A stretch of 64,000 nt of DNA from Deltaproteobacteria bacterium. Lineage in GTDB: Bacteria > Desulfobacterota > Syntrophobacteria > Syntrophobacterales > Syntrophobacteraceae. The notes below the pieces were generated by a model. That model was given only the letters and a program-made list of their open reading frames with translations. It searched no databases and had not been told where the DNA came from. Of this stretch, positions 8,589 through 17,044 are shown one piece after another. How positions within the stretch are numbered: the stretch's first letter is position 1; every line of letters begins with the position of its first letter. The DNA lies in NCBI GenBank assembly GCA_012517315.1, contig JAAYVE010000059.1, positions 1 to 64,000 of the forward strand, read 5' to 3'. Both the position numbers and the translations under genes were made by a program.

Positions 8589-9264
8589 GCACCTTCCTCC
8601 TTTCATGATTTGTCACATGTTGCGTCGCAACGGTGACTACCGGATGGACCAGGGAACCCGGCCGCATGTGTGCAGTTCACCCAGTTATTGACAGAATGCG
8701 TAAGCGCGGTCGACTTCAGCTTCTTTGGGAAAAGGCGATCATTCTTCCAGCTTGTGGAAAGATTCATGTTCGTGGGTGGCGGAGAGCCCCTGCAATTCAG
8801 CCCTTTTTCCAAACGGTTCTTGCTTCCCGCTCCGGGCTCAATACTACGAGACTGTCCTGAAAAAACGCTATTGGACTTTGGTCCAATAGCAGCCTTTTTG
8901 CACCCCGGCTCCTGATAATGGTGCGCCCATAATGAAACAGACCTTGAAGTTCAAAGGGGAGCGACCCATGTGGATGTGAAGGAGTGTCGTCATGACCCCG
9001 ATGATCACGAAGTTCGCCGGCTGGACCAATGGTGAGAATTCCAGAATCCCCCGGGAGAAAGGGTCCCTGAACATGGGTACGAACCCTCTGAGCTTCATGC
9101 CGGGAATCGAGATGATCGTCTCACCCGGGTGAGCATTCTCTGGCCGAGTTGAACTGGCTGATCGGACCAGCGGCAAGAACATGAATTCCCTGAGCTTGGA
9201 AGCCGCCAATCAGGGCTGTTGCCCTCACTGAGGATCATGCATCACAGGGGCGAAGCGCCCGTTG
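8589..9264. other. Intergenic region, one terminator only
   Basis: About 675 bp between the exported helical protein and the AAA+ ATPase. It contains the hairpin terminator at 8867-8890. Short open frames on both strands show no protein-like composition or ribosome sites I could support. Confidence 0.6.
8860..8900 (-). terminator. Rho-independent terminator
   Basis: A perfect nine-base stem (8868-8876 with 8881-8889, CTATTGGAC/GTCCAATAG) with loop TTTG is followed on the minus strand by CGTTTTTTC. It lies downstream of the AAA+ ATPase gene. A weaker T-run on the other side may allow bidirectional use. Confidence 0.78.
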
Positions 9265-10347
9265 TCATATCCGCGAATAAATGGAGCAGTCCTTTTCAAA
9301 CTCGTCGACAACCTCCTCTGTCAAGGAAGGCCTGATCTTGGGCATGATGTGCTGAAAGGTCTCGGTTGTGACCTGGTAGTCTTCCTTTCTCGCCAACTCC
9401 TGCTCAAAGGCGAATTGGGCAACCTGTTGAAACAGGTATTCAAGGTCCGCCGGCGTGAACCCGGAGGTCATCTCCACAAGTCGTTCCAGCTCCACCTGTC
9501 CCACGTTCAGTCTGGAAAGAAAATGGAGAAGGATGGTCTGTCTTCCCTCTTCATCCAGCCCCCCCACGGGAATGATGCAGTCGAACCTTCCCGGCCGCAG
9601 GATGGCCGCATCCAGTTGTCGAATATAATTGGTGGCGCACACCAGGAGGATCTTGTTGTTGTAGTTTCTCAGCATCGGGATTTGCTTGAGGAACTCATTG
9701 GTGATGGACTTGTCGATCCGGTCGCCCATGTCACGGCTGGATGCGATCTCCTCGAACTCATCGATGAAAACGACCGCCTCATCGAGACCTCTCACCTTTT
9801 CCATTATTCTTCGGAGGTTGGCACCAATCTTCTCCACGCCTTCCGTCATGAGCATGCTGGGCACAATTTCAACGTACCACCAGGAAAGGACCCCTGCGAT
9901 CGCTTTCGCAAAATGGGTCTTGCCGGTTCCTGGAGGCCCGAAGAACATGATGGCTTTGGGCGGAATGATTCCATGCTTGGCGGATAGGCTGTCTTCCGTC
10001 AAAGGCAGGATGATCCTGCGATTCACCAATTGTTTGGGCGGTTGCGTGTCGGAGATGCTGTCCCAGATCTCTCGGGAGATCCTGCGCGCTCCCATTTCAC
10101 TCAAGGCATTCCGGTTTACATAACTCAAGTACTCCTGGTGGGCCTCCTCGGTGTTCTCCAGAAAATCGATGCAGGCCGTACGAAATCCCACGTCCCTTCC
10201 CAACTTCTCAGAAATAAGCCACTTGTGGCGAAGAATTTCCTCCCATAAAGCCGCTGCGGCTTCAGGATCGAACCTGGCTCCGCTGATCTCGAAGATTTTG
10301 CTTGCGCAATACTCCGGGGCCGGAATTTCAGTAAAGTTGATCTCCAT
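9265..10347 (-). CDS. AAA+ ATPase (proteasomal-ATPase/FtsH-like module)
   Basis: The 360-residue protein has an N-terminal helical region (about 1-110, with the segment HKWLISEKLGRDVGFRTACI) and an AAA+ module: Walker A GPPGTGKT (137-144), Walker B VVFIDEFEE (192-200), sensor-1 in CATN and an arginine-finger segment LRPGRFD. The C-terminal lid contains SGFTPADLEYLFQQ. The start ATG 10347 follows AAGGAGG. It is not FtsH: there is no membrane helix and no HExxH protease. The N-terminal region resembles a helical domain seen next to similar ATPases in other bacteria (possibly DUF4032-like; recalled, not verified). A remodelling role is likely; the substrate is unknown. It appears monocistronic. 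Confidence 0.88.
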   Translation of the reverse strand: MEINFTEIPAPEYCASKIFEISGARFDPEAAAALWEEILRHKWLISEKLGRDVGFRTACIDFLENTEEAHQEYLSYVNRNALSEMGARRISREIWDSISDTQPPKQLVNRRIILPLTEDSLSAKHGIIPPKAIMFFGPPGTGKTHFAKAIAGVLSWWYVEIVPSMLMTEGVEKIGANLRRIMEKVRGLDEAVVFIDEFEEIASSRDMGDRIDKSITNEFLKQIPMLRNYNNKILLVCATNYIRQLDAAILRPGRFDCIIPVGGLDEEGRQTILLHFLSRLNVGQVELERLVEMTSGFTPADLEYLFQQVAQFAFEQELARKEDYQVTTETFQHIMPKIRPSLTEEVVDEFEKDCSIYSRI

Positions 10348-10824
10348 GATGCACCTCCTTGCCGGTTACCTTCCGGTCAAATCCGGAAAAGTCAGGAAAT
10401 GAGCGGACAAAAGCCGCTTCTTAGGACTCGCCTGACAAGACCCTCCGATGAGCGGCACCCAATTTCCAGATGGTTTTTCAATTCAGTGTTTTCCCAGTCT
10501 GAGCGTGGGACCTGAGTCGCATGAGCGGCGAGATTCACTCTCGCACATGACTATCCTGCGCAAGCCGCGGTGCACCGTATCAGAAGGTCCCTCTCGGAGC
10601 AACAACGCGCAGCATTGCTTAACCTTATTATAATAACCACTAAATATGTCGATTTGGTTACAGCATAGCAATGTATGTACCCGGTCGAGAAGAATATGGC
10701 CCCACCTTTGTCATGGCTCGCAGGTTTTGATCCCGTCTCTTCCGAAACAGGAGTCAACCGGTGTGTGGAATCAGTATGTGGGTGGCTTTTTTTCAAGGGC
10801 AGAAAACACGCGATCCCTTAACCA
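10348..10824. other. Intergenic region between divergent genes
   Basis: About 475 bp between the AAA+ gene (minus) and the 10825 gene (plus). It should hold both promoters. An AT-rich patch near 10618-10650 is the only compositional feature; I could not assign -35/-10 boxes with confidence. Confidence 0.5.
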
Positions 10825-11565
10825 ATGCCCGGAAGACCATTTGTTCGGCAGGAGGCGATGAGAGGAGTGTTTCCTTGTCAATGCGGATCGCTTCAGCTTG
10901 AATTCCCCAAAGAAAATGGGGGAAAGGTCCAGCGCCTGTGTGACTCGTTAACCCTTAGGCCCTTGTTAATACTTCTCGTCATTGCCATCGGGGCAGCTTC
11001 TTTTTCCGTTATCGCCGTGACTGTCTCACCAAAACGCCAACTGATCGAAATGCCGGTCATTGTCGTGTGCATTTCACACTACGGTATTGGTGAATGGAAG
11101 GTCACAAAGGATGCGGTGGGAAAGGGAAATGCCATGAATGGGTTTTTTGTGGCGAGGCTCGAGCGCCTTCGTGCCCAGAGGCTGGAAGTGGAGATCACAG
11201 GGTCCGCCGATGAGTGTTTCCTCCTGGAAAATGCTGCACTCGAGGCATCCGACCTTCTCATTTCACGACCGGAAATGGTCCCAGCGGGGCAAACGGTGAG
11301 CATCTCGGGTGGCCTGGAGGACGAAAGAGTGATCGGGCTCACCTTGGAAGCCGGCCTTGCCGCAGCCCTGGAAGAGGATCTGGCTGAATGCACGCGGTTT
11401 CTCTCCGCACACTACCAGGATGCCAATGGCTTTGACTCCCATCTGGTGCACCGGCTTCTTCGGCGGGCTTTTGATGAATTCGACCGGCCCCGTCTCCAGT
11501 TGGTCGAGGCCCCCATTGGCCAGATCAATGGGAAGGAAGCCCTGGTGCGATTGAACACCACGTAA
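10825..11565 (+). CDS. Unknown protein with one membrane helix
   Basis: I do not recognise this 246-residue protein. It has a Cys pair near the N-terminus (FPCQCG), one strong membrane helix at about 47-68 (LLILLVIAIGAASFSVIAVT) and a soluble C-terminal region of mixed helix and strand ending APIGQINGKEALVRLNTT. The segment around SDLLISRPEMVPAGQTVSI faintly recalls the end of periplasmic adaptor proteins, but the rest does not fit. The start is unsure: ATG 10825, ATG 10858 (two bases after AGGAGG, too close) or GTG 10867. It converges on tRNA-Trp. Confidence 0.6.
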   Translation: MPGRPFVRQEAMRGVFPCQCGSLQLEFPKENGGKVQRLCDSLTLRPLLILLVIAIGAASFSVIAVTVSPKRQLIEMPVIVVCISHYGIGEWKVTKDAVGKGNAMNGFFVARLERLRAQRLEVEITGSADECFLLENAALEASDLLISRPEMVPAGQTVSISGGLEDERVIGLTLEAGLAAALEEDLAECTRFLSAHYQDANGFDSHLVHRLLRRAFDEFDRPRLQLVEAPIGQINGKEALVRLNTT

Positions 11566-11586
11566 GCCTCATTTGGTTACGCAGAC

Positions 11587-11622
11587 AAAAAAAAGCTTCC
11601 AGGTCATAACCTGTGAAGCTTT
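11587..11622 (-). terminator. Terminator of tRNA-Trp
   Basis: The stem AAAGCTTC/GAAGCTTT (11592-11599 with 11615-11622) continues inward as CAGGT/ACCTG with a CATA loop and one bulge. On the minus strand it is followed by a T8 run. It lies 8 bases past the tRNA 3' end. Confidence 0.88.
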
Positions 11623-11630
11623 GACATATC

Positions 11631-11707
11631 TGGCAGGCCAGGAGGGATTCGAACCCCCAGCCCCCGGATTTGGAGTCCGGTGCTCTAACCGTTAGAGCTA
11701 CTGGCCT
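11631..11707 (-). tRNA. tRNA-Trp (anticodon CCA)
   Basis: A full cloverleaf can be drawn. The acceptor stem is AGGCCAG/CTGGCCT, the anticodon loop is CTCCAAA with anticodon CCA, the T arm is GGGGG/TTCGAAT, and CCA is encoded. It is 77 nt long including CCA. It has its own promoter and terminator. Confidence 0.97.
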
Positions 11708-11719
11708 GCAGGTGAGGGC

Positions 11720-11748
11720 TTTATAATGTTTTCCAGTGGTCTTGTAAA
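11720..11748 (-). promoter_or_regulatory. Sigma-70 promoter of tRNA-Trp
   Basis: On the minus strand, TTTACA (11748-11743), a 17-base spacer and TATAAA (11725-11720). It lies 12 bases before the tRNA 5' end, leaving a very short leader. Confidence 0.75.
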
Positions 11749-12044
11749 GGGAAATCATCGTGGAGCGCCGGATGACAGGACGGGGGCAGTGCCTTGTCGT
11801 CGCTGAACGGTGTCCAGGGGAGTGGGTGCCCTGACCCGGCCCTCCCCACAAAGAATCCCTGCAGCAGGAGACGATTCCTGCCGTCGTTGCACCTCCCTCA
11901 GAGAGAATTCCGGATCCGTTCCTTGCACCCCTGTTCACATGGAAGTTTCTGAATAGAGTTGAATTTTATCTCGTTAGAGGATATTTACAAATAATATGCG
12001 TCTTCTTTTTATGGATGGTTCGTCTGATGGTTCAGGAGGGGATT

Positions 12045-12299
12045 ATGAAGATCAAGTACTGCCTGAAGTATGAAAAATACGTGAGTCAGCAGCACTGTGA
12101 GTTCTTCAACGACGGGCCCCGCTGTGAGTATTACAGCAAAAAGTGCTGGAACAGCATCAAGGATCTTCTGCAGGACGAAAACCGCCCCAAGTGGGACGTG
12201 AACACCGTCATCAAGCCGTTCAAATGCAGCCTTCTCGGACGGGAGCATTTCAGTCCCATGAGCCGCAGGCGGCGTATGTTGAAGCGTGCGGTCGGATAA
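12045..12299 (+). CDS. Small Cys-containing protein of unknown function
   Basis: The start MKIKYCLKYEKYV at 12045 follows AGGAGGG with suitable spacing. The 84-residue product has five cysteines (6, 18, 27, 34, 61), many aromatic and basic residues and a basic tail (MSRRRRMLKRAVG). The Cys spacing could support a metal site or disulfides, but no signal peptide is present, so a cytoplasmic metal or nucleic-acid binding role is the more natural guess. It stands alone between tRNA-Trp and the biotin carboxylase gene. No family was recognised. Confidence 0.7.
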   Translation: MKIKYCLKYEKYVSQQHCEFFNDGPRCEYYSKKCWNSIKDLLQDENRPKWDVNTVIKPFKCSLLGREHFSPMSRRRRMLKRAVG

Positions 12300-12521
12300 G
12301 TCCGGGGTAATGAAGACCAGCGATCCTGCGCTTTTTTGCACTCCTCTTCAATACCGTGTCATCCGCGCCATTCTCTTTCCTCGTGCTCGTGTCCGCCATT
12401 GATGTTCCAAGGCCCTCTGTGATACAAGACCTTAATGACTTGGTAGGCAACATCTGTCACTGTTTTCTCGAGGTTCCACCCACGTGGGGTTTTGCCCGTA
12501 GAAAAGAAACGAGCTGCAGAC

Positions 12522-13961
12522 ATGTTCAAGAAACTGCTTGTGGCCAATCGAGGTGAAATTGCCATCCGGATCATGCGGTCCGCTCAGGAACTGGGCATCA
12601 AGACGGTCGCCATCTTCGAAGAGACGGACAAGACCGCCTTGCACATCATGCGCGCCGATGAGGCGATCTGTATCGGTTCCGGTCCCCGCAAGGACTACCT
12701 GAACATCGACCGTATCATTCAGGCGGCCAGGGCGACCGGTGCCGAAGCGATCCACCCCGGTTACGGCTTCCTGGCGGAAAACCCGAATTTTTCCAAGGAA
12801 TGCACTACCGCGGGCCTCACCTTCATCGGTCCCCCTTCCCAGGTGATCCTGGACATGGGCAGCAAAGTGATCGCGCGGGACATCATGAGGCGGGCGGGTA
12901 TTCCCGTGATTGCCGGAACGAGGATCCTTCCCCCGGGTGAAGAAGGGGAACACGAAGCCGTCGAATTCGCCAAGGAGTGCGATTTTCCCATCATGATCAA
13001 GGCCGTTGCGGGAGGGGGCGGACGTGGCATCCGCACCGCATACGGCATGACGGAGTTGATCAGGGGGATCAAGACGGCGCGCTCCGAAGCGCAGATGGCA
13101 TTCGGAAACGACGACGTCTATCTGGAACAGGGCCTCGTGCGGCCCCGGCATGTGGAGGTGCAGGTTCTGGCGGACGAGCACGGCAATGTCATCCATCTCG
13201 GCACCCGAAATTGCTCCATTCAGAGACGCCACCAGAAGATGATCGAAATCGCCCCGGCCTTCCTGCCGGCACCACTCCTGGACGCCATCTGCGACACGGC
13301 GGTCCGGGCGGCGCGGGCTTCCAATTACGTGAACGCGGGGACCGTGGAGTTCCTCTTGGACCAGGACGACCGGTTCTATTTCCTCGAGGTGAACACCCGG
13401 CTCCAGGTAGAACATACGGTGACGGAGATGATCACCGGCGTGGACATCGTGCGGGAACAGATCCGCATCGCGGCCGGAGAACACATTTCCTTCAGGCAGG
13501 ATGAGATTTCTTTTCGTGGAACGTCCATCGAACTGCGGATCACGGCGGAGGATCCCAAGGGGAACTTCACGCCCAGCCCGGGTGTCATCCAGATTTACCA
13601 GACACCGGGAGGGCACGGTACGCGCCTTGACGGGGCGGTGTACCAGGGGTACGAAATTCCCCGTTACTACGATTCCATGCTGGTGAAGTTGACCGTCTAC
13701 GGCTTCACGTGGCGGGAGGCCGTCGACCGTCTCCGGCGCAGCCTGGACGGGTTCGTCATCGCCGGGGTCAAGACGACCATTCCCTACTACAAGCAGATCG
13801 TTCAAGATCCGGATTTCATCGAACAGCGATTTGACACCTCCTTCATCGAAACGCATCAGCACCTGCTGGATTACCTGGAAGATGTGCCGGAGGTGGAAAA
13901 ACTGGCCTCCCTGGTGGCGGAGATCAACGCCTACGGGTACAATCCCTACGCAGAGGCATAG
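12522..13961 (+). CDS. Biotin carboxylase subunit (pyruvate carboxylase A-type)
   Basis: This is the ATP-dependent biotin carboxylase half of an acyl-CoA or pyruvate carboxylase. The 479-residue protein has the N-terminal domain (MFKKLLVANRGEIAIRIMRS), HPGYGFLAENP, the ATP-grasp glycine loop KAVAGGGGRGIR, EVQVLADEHGN, the catalytic EVNTRLQVEHTVTE segment and a C-terminal biotin carboxylase domain. The start ATG 12522 matches the conserved family N-terminus; the open frame upstream is not conserved-looking. It is followed after 146 bp by a carboxyltransferase gene, so together they probably carboxylate pyruvate or a related acid. It could instead serve acetyl-CoA carboxylase; the neighbour argues against that. 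Confidence 0.92.
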   Translation: MFKKLLVANRGEIAIRIMRSAQELGIKTVAIFEETDKTALHIMRADEAICIGSGPRKDYLNIDRIIQAARATGAEAIHPGYGFLAENPNFSKECTTAGLTFIGPPSQVILDMGSKVIARDIMRRAGIPVIAGTRILPPGEEGEHEAVEFAKECDFPIMIKAVAGGGGRGIRTAYGMTELIRGIKTARSEAQMAFGNDDVYLEQGLVRPRHVEVQVLADEHGNVIHLGTRNCSIQRRHQKMIEIAPAFLPAPLLDAICDTAVRAARASNYVNAGTVEFLLDQDDRFYFLEVNTRLQVEHTVTEMITGVDIVREQIRIAAGEHISFRQDEISFRGTSIELRITAEDPKGNFTPSPGVIQIYQTPGGHGTRLDGAVYQGYEIPRYYDSMLVKLTVYGFTWREAVDRLRRSLDGFVIAGVKTTIPYYKQIVQDPDFIEQRFDTSFIETHQHLLDYLEDVPEVEKLASLVAEINAYGYNPYAEA

Positions 13962-14107
13962 GCAGGTTTCCCTCCCGTCGGATTGCCCCGCCCTTGCAGC
14001 GTTTTCCCCTGCAAAGGGTGATGCCTATGGTGGGAAGGGGTGTGAACAAGGTCGCTTAATTATCAAGGCGCGGCCCGGGTTTACCGGTTGCGGCGGGAGC
14101 AGAGCAC

Positions 14108-15775
14108 ATGGCAGAGTCCAGACCCATCGGTGCAGGCATGTCGAAGGAGGAAATTTTCCACGTTTTGAGGACGTTACCGGGTTATTTCCTCACCAACAAT
14201 GAGAGGGACGTGTCCCAGTCGGATTTCAAGTGCCGCATCATGCCCCAGACCACCCTGAAGGTGGCCCCCTACCGGGATGCAACGCACTACTTTGCTTTCG
14301 AAATCGGAGGGGGGGCCTGCGTTCATGTGGATCTCATCCGCAAGCAGATCGATCCTTTTGAAAAACTGCGCCTCGTTCGCAAAGCCATGCCCAACACCCT
14401 GCTTCAGGTCAGTTGCCGGGGAAGAAACCTTTTCGGCTATCGCCCTTACCCGGACAATGTCCTGCGTCTCACCGTCCGGCTTTTCTCCAAGTACATCGAC
14501 GTGTGGCGGATTTATGATTTTATGAATCATGTGCCCAACCTCCGGGTGGTGTGCGAAGAGGTGAAGAAAGCGGGCAAGATCCTGATGCCGTGCATTTGCT
14601 TCAGCACGGGGACCGGCCACACGGATGAGTTTTATGTGGCGAAGGTGGGGGAGATCCTCAGAACCCTTGGGGAGGACATCATCCTTTGCATCAAGAACCA
14701 CTCGGCGGTGGGTTCCCCCAAGCGCATTTCGGAACTGGTGCGTTCCATCCGGCAGGCTTTTCCCAATTTGCTCCTTTCCTATCACGGGCATAACACCGAC
14801 GGAAACGATCTTGCCCGAATGGTGGCCGCCGTGCAGGAAGGGGTGAAGATCGTCGAAGTGTCGGACCACGGCTTCGGCGCCATTTACAGCCAGGCGCCTG
14901 CTCTCAGCCTGATCCAGAACCTGCGCGACTATGGTCACACGACCCCTGGGCTCCAGATCCAGCCTTTGGTGGACGCCTCCGACATGCTGCGCAGGGAGCG
15001 CAGGCTATACGAAATATTTGAGAGCCCTTACCGGGGCTTCGACCCGACGGTCAAACGGCACAAGCTCACCGGCGGGGCCGCCAGCATCGCCTTCGAACAG
15101 GCTGAAAAGCTGGGGCTGCTGGAGCGCATGCACGAGGTTTTCGCCGACTTGATCCAGGTCAACCGCGAAATGGGGAACATCTGGTCGGTGACACCGGGCA
15201 GTCAGATCCTGTGGACCACTGCCGTGAACAATGTCCTCCACGGCCGCTACGAAAAGCCTTCCGATGACCTCAAGCGACTGCTCCTCGGCCGCTACGGCCC
15301 GTTCCCATTCTATGAGCCCCAGGACTGGATCTATCAGAAGGTGCTTGAACACAACCGGAAGGACGGCAAGAAGTGGTTTGAAATCCTCAATGAGGAAGCG
15401 GGACTGCAGAAACTCAACGATGAAAATCTCGACGAGAAACGCGAGCAACTGAAACAGGAGCTGAAGCGTTCGGTCAACGATGAGGAGCTTTGCCTTTTCC
15501 TGCAGTTCCCGCGGGATTCCGTGGAGTATTTCAGATTTGAGGAGCGTTTCGGAAAGGCCTGGATGCTGCCGCCGGAAATCTGGTTCAAGCGGGGGGGATT
15601 CGCCGACGGCACCCGCATCACGTTTTCCGATTACGGGGGGAAGACCCATCATATCGATGTGATCTCCACCCGCCGGTCCGGGGAGGACGTCCACACTTCC
15701 CTCCTGGTGGATTACCGCTTCCAGACCTACGCCAACAAGGTTTCCTCCAGGGAAACCGGTGGCAGAGTGAATTAA
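14108..15775 (+). CDS. Carboxyltransferase subunit, divergent, no biotin carrier domain
   Basis: The 555-residue protein has the HMGL-like TIM barrel and PYC/OADA domain of pyruvate carboxylase B and oxaloacetate decarboxylase alpha subunits. Recognisable motifs are APYRDATHYF (53-62, in place of the usual RDAHQS), RGRNLFGYRPY, CIKNHSAVG (in place of KDMAG) and the metal-site segment SYHGHNTDGND. The second domain contains KLTGGAASI. The protein ends about residue 555 with no MKM biotinyl motif, so the carrier must be encoded elsewhere. The unusual active-site replacements suggest a different substrate or a derived role. The start is ATG 14108 behind GGGAG; ATG 14138 is an alternative. A terminator follows at 15861. 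Confidence 0.82.
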   Translation: MAESRPIGAGMSKEEIFHVLRTLPGYFLTNNERDVSQSDFKCRIMPQTTLKVAPYRDATHYFAFEIGGGACVHVDLIRKQIDPFEKLRLVRKAMPNTLLQVSCRGRNLFGYRPYPDNVLRLTVRLFSKYIDVWRIYDFMNHVPNLRVVCEEVKKAGKILMPCICFSTGTGHTDEFYVAKVGEILRTLGEDIILCIKNHSAVGSPKRISELVRSIRQAFPNLLLSYHGHNTDGNDLARMVAAVQEGVKIVEVSDHGFGAIYSQAPALSLIQNLRDYGHTTPGLQIQPLVDASDMLRRERRLYEIFESPYRGFDPTVKRHKLTGGAASIAFEQAEKLGLLERMHEVFADLIQVNREMGNIWSVTPGSQILWTTAVNNVLHGRYEKPSDDLKRLLLGRYGPFPFYEPQDWIYQKVLEHNRKDGKKWFEILNEEAGLQKLNDENLDEKREQLKQELKRSVNDEELCLFLQFPRDSVEYFRFEERFGKAWMLPPEIWFKRGGFADGTRITFSDYGGKTHHIDVISTRRSGEDVHTSLLVDYRFQTYANKVSSRETGGRVN

Positions 15776-16135
15776 CGGCAGAGGATGTGACATGAACAGG
15801 GGGGCAGGCGAGGCCCCTTGGTTTTCACGCTGAGACAGTTGGATTGTCACCTTGGCAAAGGGGGCGAACCGTGGTGGGTTCGCCTTCCTTTTCAGGATGA
15901 AAGATTCCTGAACGAGTTGGGGTGAACGGCCCGATTTTGAGGGCCTTCCCGTGAGCATTGAGGGACCCCGAAAGAGCCTGCCGTGTGCCTTTCACCCACC
16001 TGAGAATCGACACAGCGTTTTGGGGAACCCACACCAGGGATCTGCCCCATATTCCTGGAGACCCGCAGGCAAGCGGGGAGGAGGGCATGTCGTTTGAGGG
16101 CATCTCTAAAAACGGTGTCTTCGGGGCCGGGTGGC
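15776..16135. other. Intergenic region with terminator
   Basis: About 360 bp between the carboxyltransferase and xerD. It holds the terminator at 15861-15893 and presumably the xerD operon promoter, which I could not place. No gene is supported. Confidence 0.6.
15861..15893 (+). terminator. Rho-independent terminator
   Basis: The stem GGCGAACC (15863-15870) pairs with GGTTCGCC (15877-15884), followed by TTCCTTTTC. It ends the carboxylase unit. Confidence 0.75.
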
Positions 16136-17032
16136 ATGAGCGATTCCATGGATGAACTGCTGGATCTATTTTTCGACCACTTGGCGGTTGAGAAGGGCCT
16201 CAGCGGCAACACGGTCTCGGCCTACGGCAATGATCTGAGAAATCTCCTCGTCTATCTCAAGGGCCGTGGTATCGAGAAATGGGCTCTGGTGGGCCGCGGA
16301 GATCTCCTGGGCTATCTGGAATCCAGGGGGAAGGACCTGTCCGCCAGAAGCCGAGCGCGAAACCTCGCCGCCATGCGGTCTTTTTTCCGATTCGCCCAGG
16401 GGCGGCAGGCGATTGCAGAAAACCCGGCCACGGGCATACGGTTTCCTCGGCTTCCTGCGGCACTGCCCAAGTTCCTCACGTCTGCGGAAGTGGAGGCGCT
16501 CCTGGATCGTCCCGATACCGGGAAGCCCCTGGGGCAAAGGGACAGCGCCATGCTGGAACTCGTCTACGCCACGGGGCTTCGAGTCAGTGAACTGGCGGAT
16601 CTCAAGCTTCAGCAGGTGCATCTGGATGGGGGGTACCTGGTGGTTTGGGGCAAGGGAGACAAGGAAAGGTTGGTGCCCATGGGTGACTGGGCCCGGGATG
16701 CCCTGCGGCGTTACCTGGAAGTGGGCAGACGAACCATGGCCCGCAGCGGTTTCAACCCCCACGTGTTTCTCAATCACCGCGGCCGCAGGCTGACCCGCCA
16801 GGGGATCTGGAAAATCATCAAGGGGTATGCGGCCGCCTGCGGGATCAGGAAAAACCTGACCCCGCATATGCTCCGCCATTCCTTCGCCACCCACATGCTG
16901 GAAAACGGGGCCGATCTAAGGTCCCTGCAGGCGATGCTCGGACATGCGGACATATCCACCACCCAGATTTACACACACGTGGCCCATGCGCGGCTCAAGG
17001 ATATTCACCGGGAGTTCCATCCCCGGGGCTGA
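16136..17032 (+). CDS. xerD: Site-specific tyrosine recombinase XerD/XerC type
   Basis: Xer recombinases resolve chromosome dimers at dif. The 298-residue protein has an N-terminal SAM-like domain (8-95) and a catalytic domain with R149 (GLRVSEL), K173 (GKGDKER), H244-R247 (HMLRHSFATHM), H270 (LGHADIS) and Y279. Size and motifs fit XerC/XerD rather than IntI: the integron-specific insertion is absent. The start MSDSMDELL at 16136 is preferred over the longer frame because the family begins near DELLDLFFDHL. It opens a same-strand run; the next gene begins 12 bp later. Confidence 0.92.
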   Translation: MSDSMDELLDLFFDHLAVEKGLSGNTVSAYGNDLRNLLVYLKGRGIEKWALVGRGDLLGYLESRGKDLSARSRARNLAAMRSFFRFAQGRQAIAENPATGIRFPRLPAALPKFLTSAEVEALLDRPDTGKPLGQRDSAMLELVYATGLRVSELADLKLQQVHLDGGYLVVWGKGDKERLVPMGDWARDALRRYLEVGRRTMARSGFNPHVFLNHRGRRLTRQGIWKIIKGYAAACGIRKNLTPHMLRHSFATHMLENGADLRSLQAMLGHADISTTQIYTHVAHARLKDIHREFHPRG

Positions 17033-17044
17033 CAGGACGCTCTC

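Noticed and set aside
8868-9209. 113-codon minus-strand frame
   Set aside because: It runs into the terminator hairpin and lacks a ribosome site or recognisable motif.
10825-11565. Assignment as an HlyD-type periplasmic adaptor
   Set aside because: Only one short segment looks similar; no lipoyl or coiled-coil region is present.
12432-13862. 476-codon minus-strand open frame
   Set aside because: Antisense to the biotin carboxylase gene with shadow-like composition.
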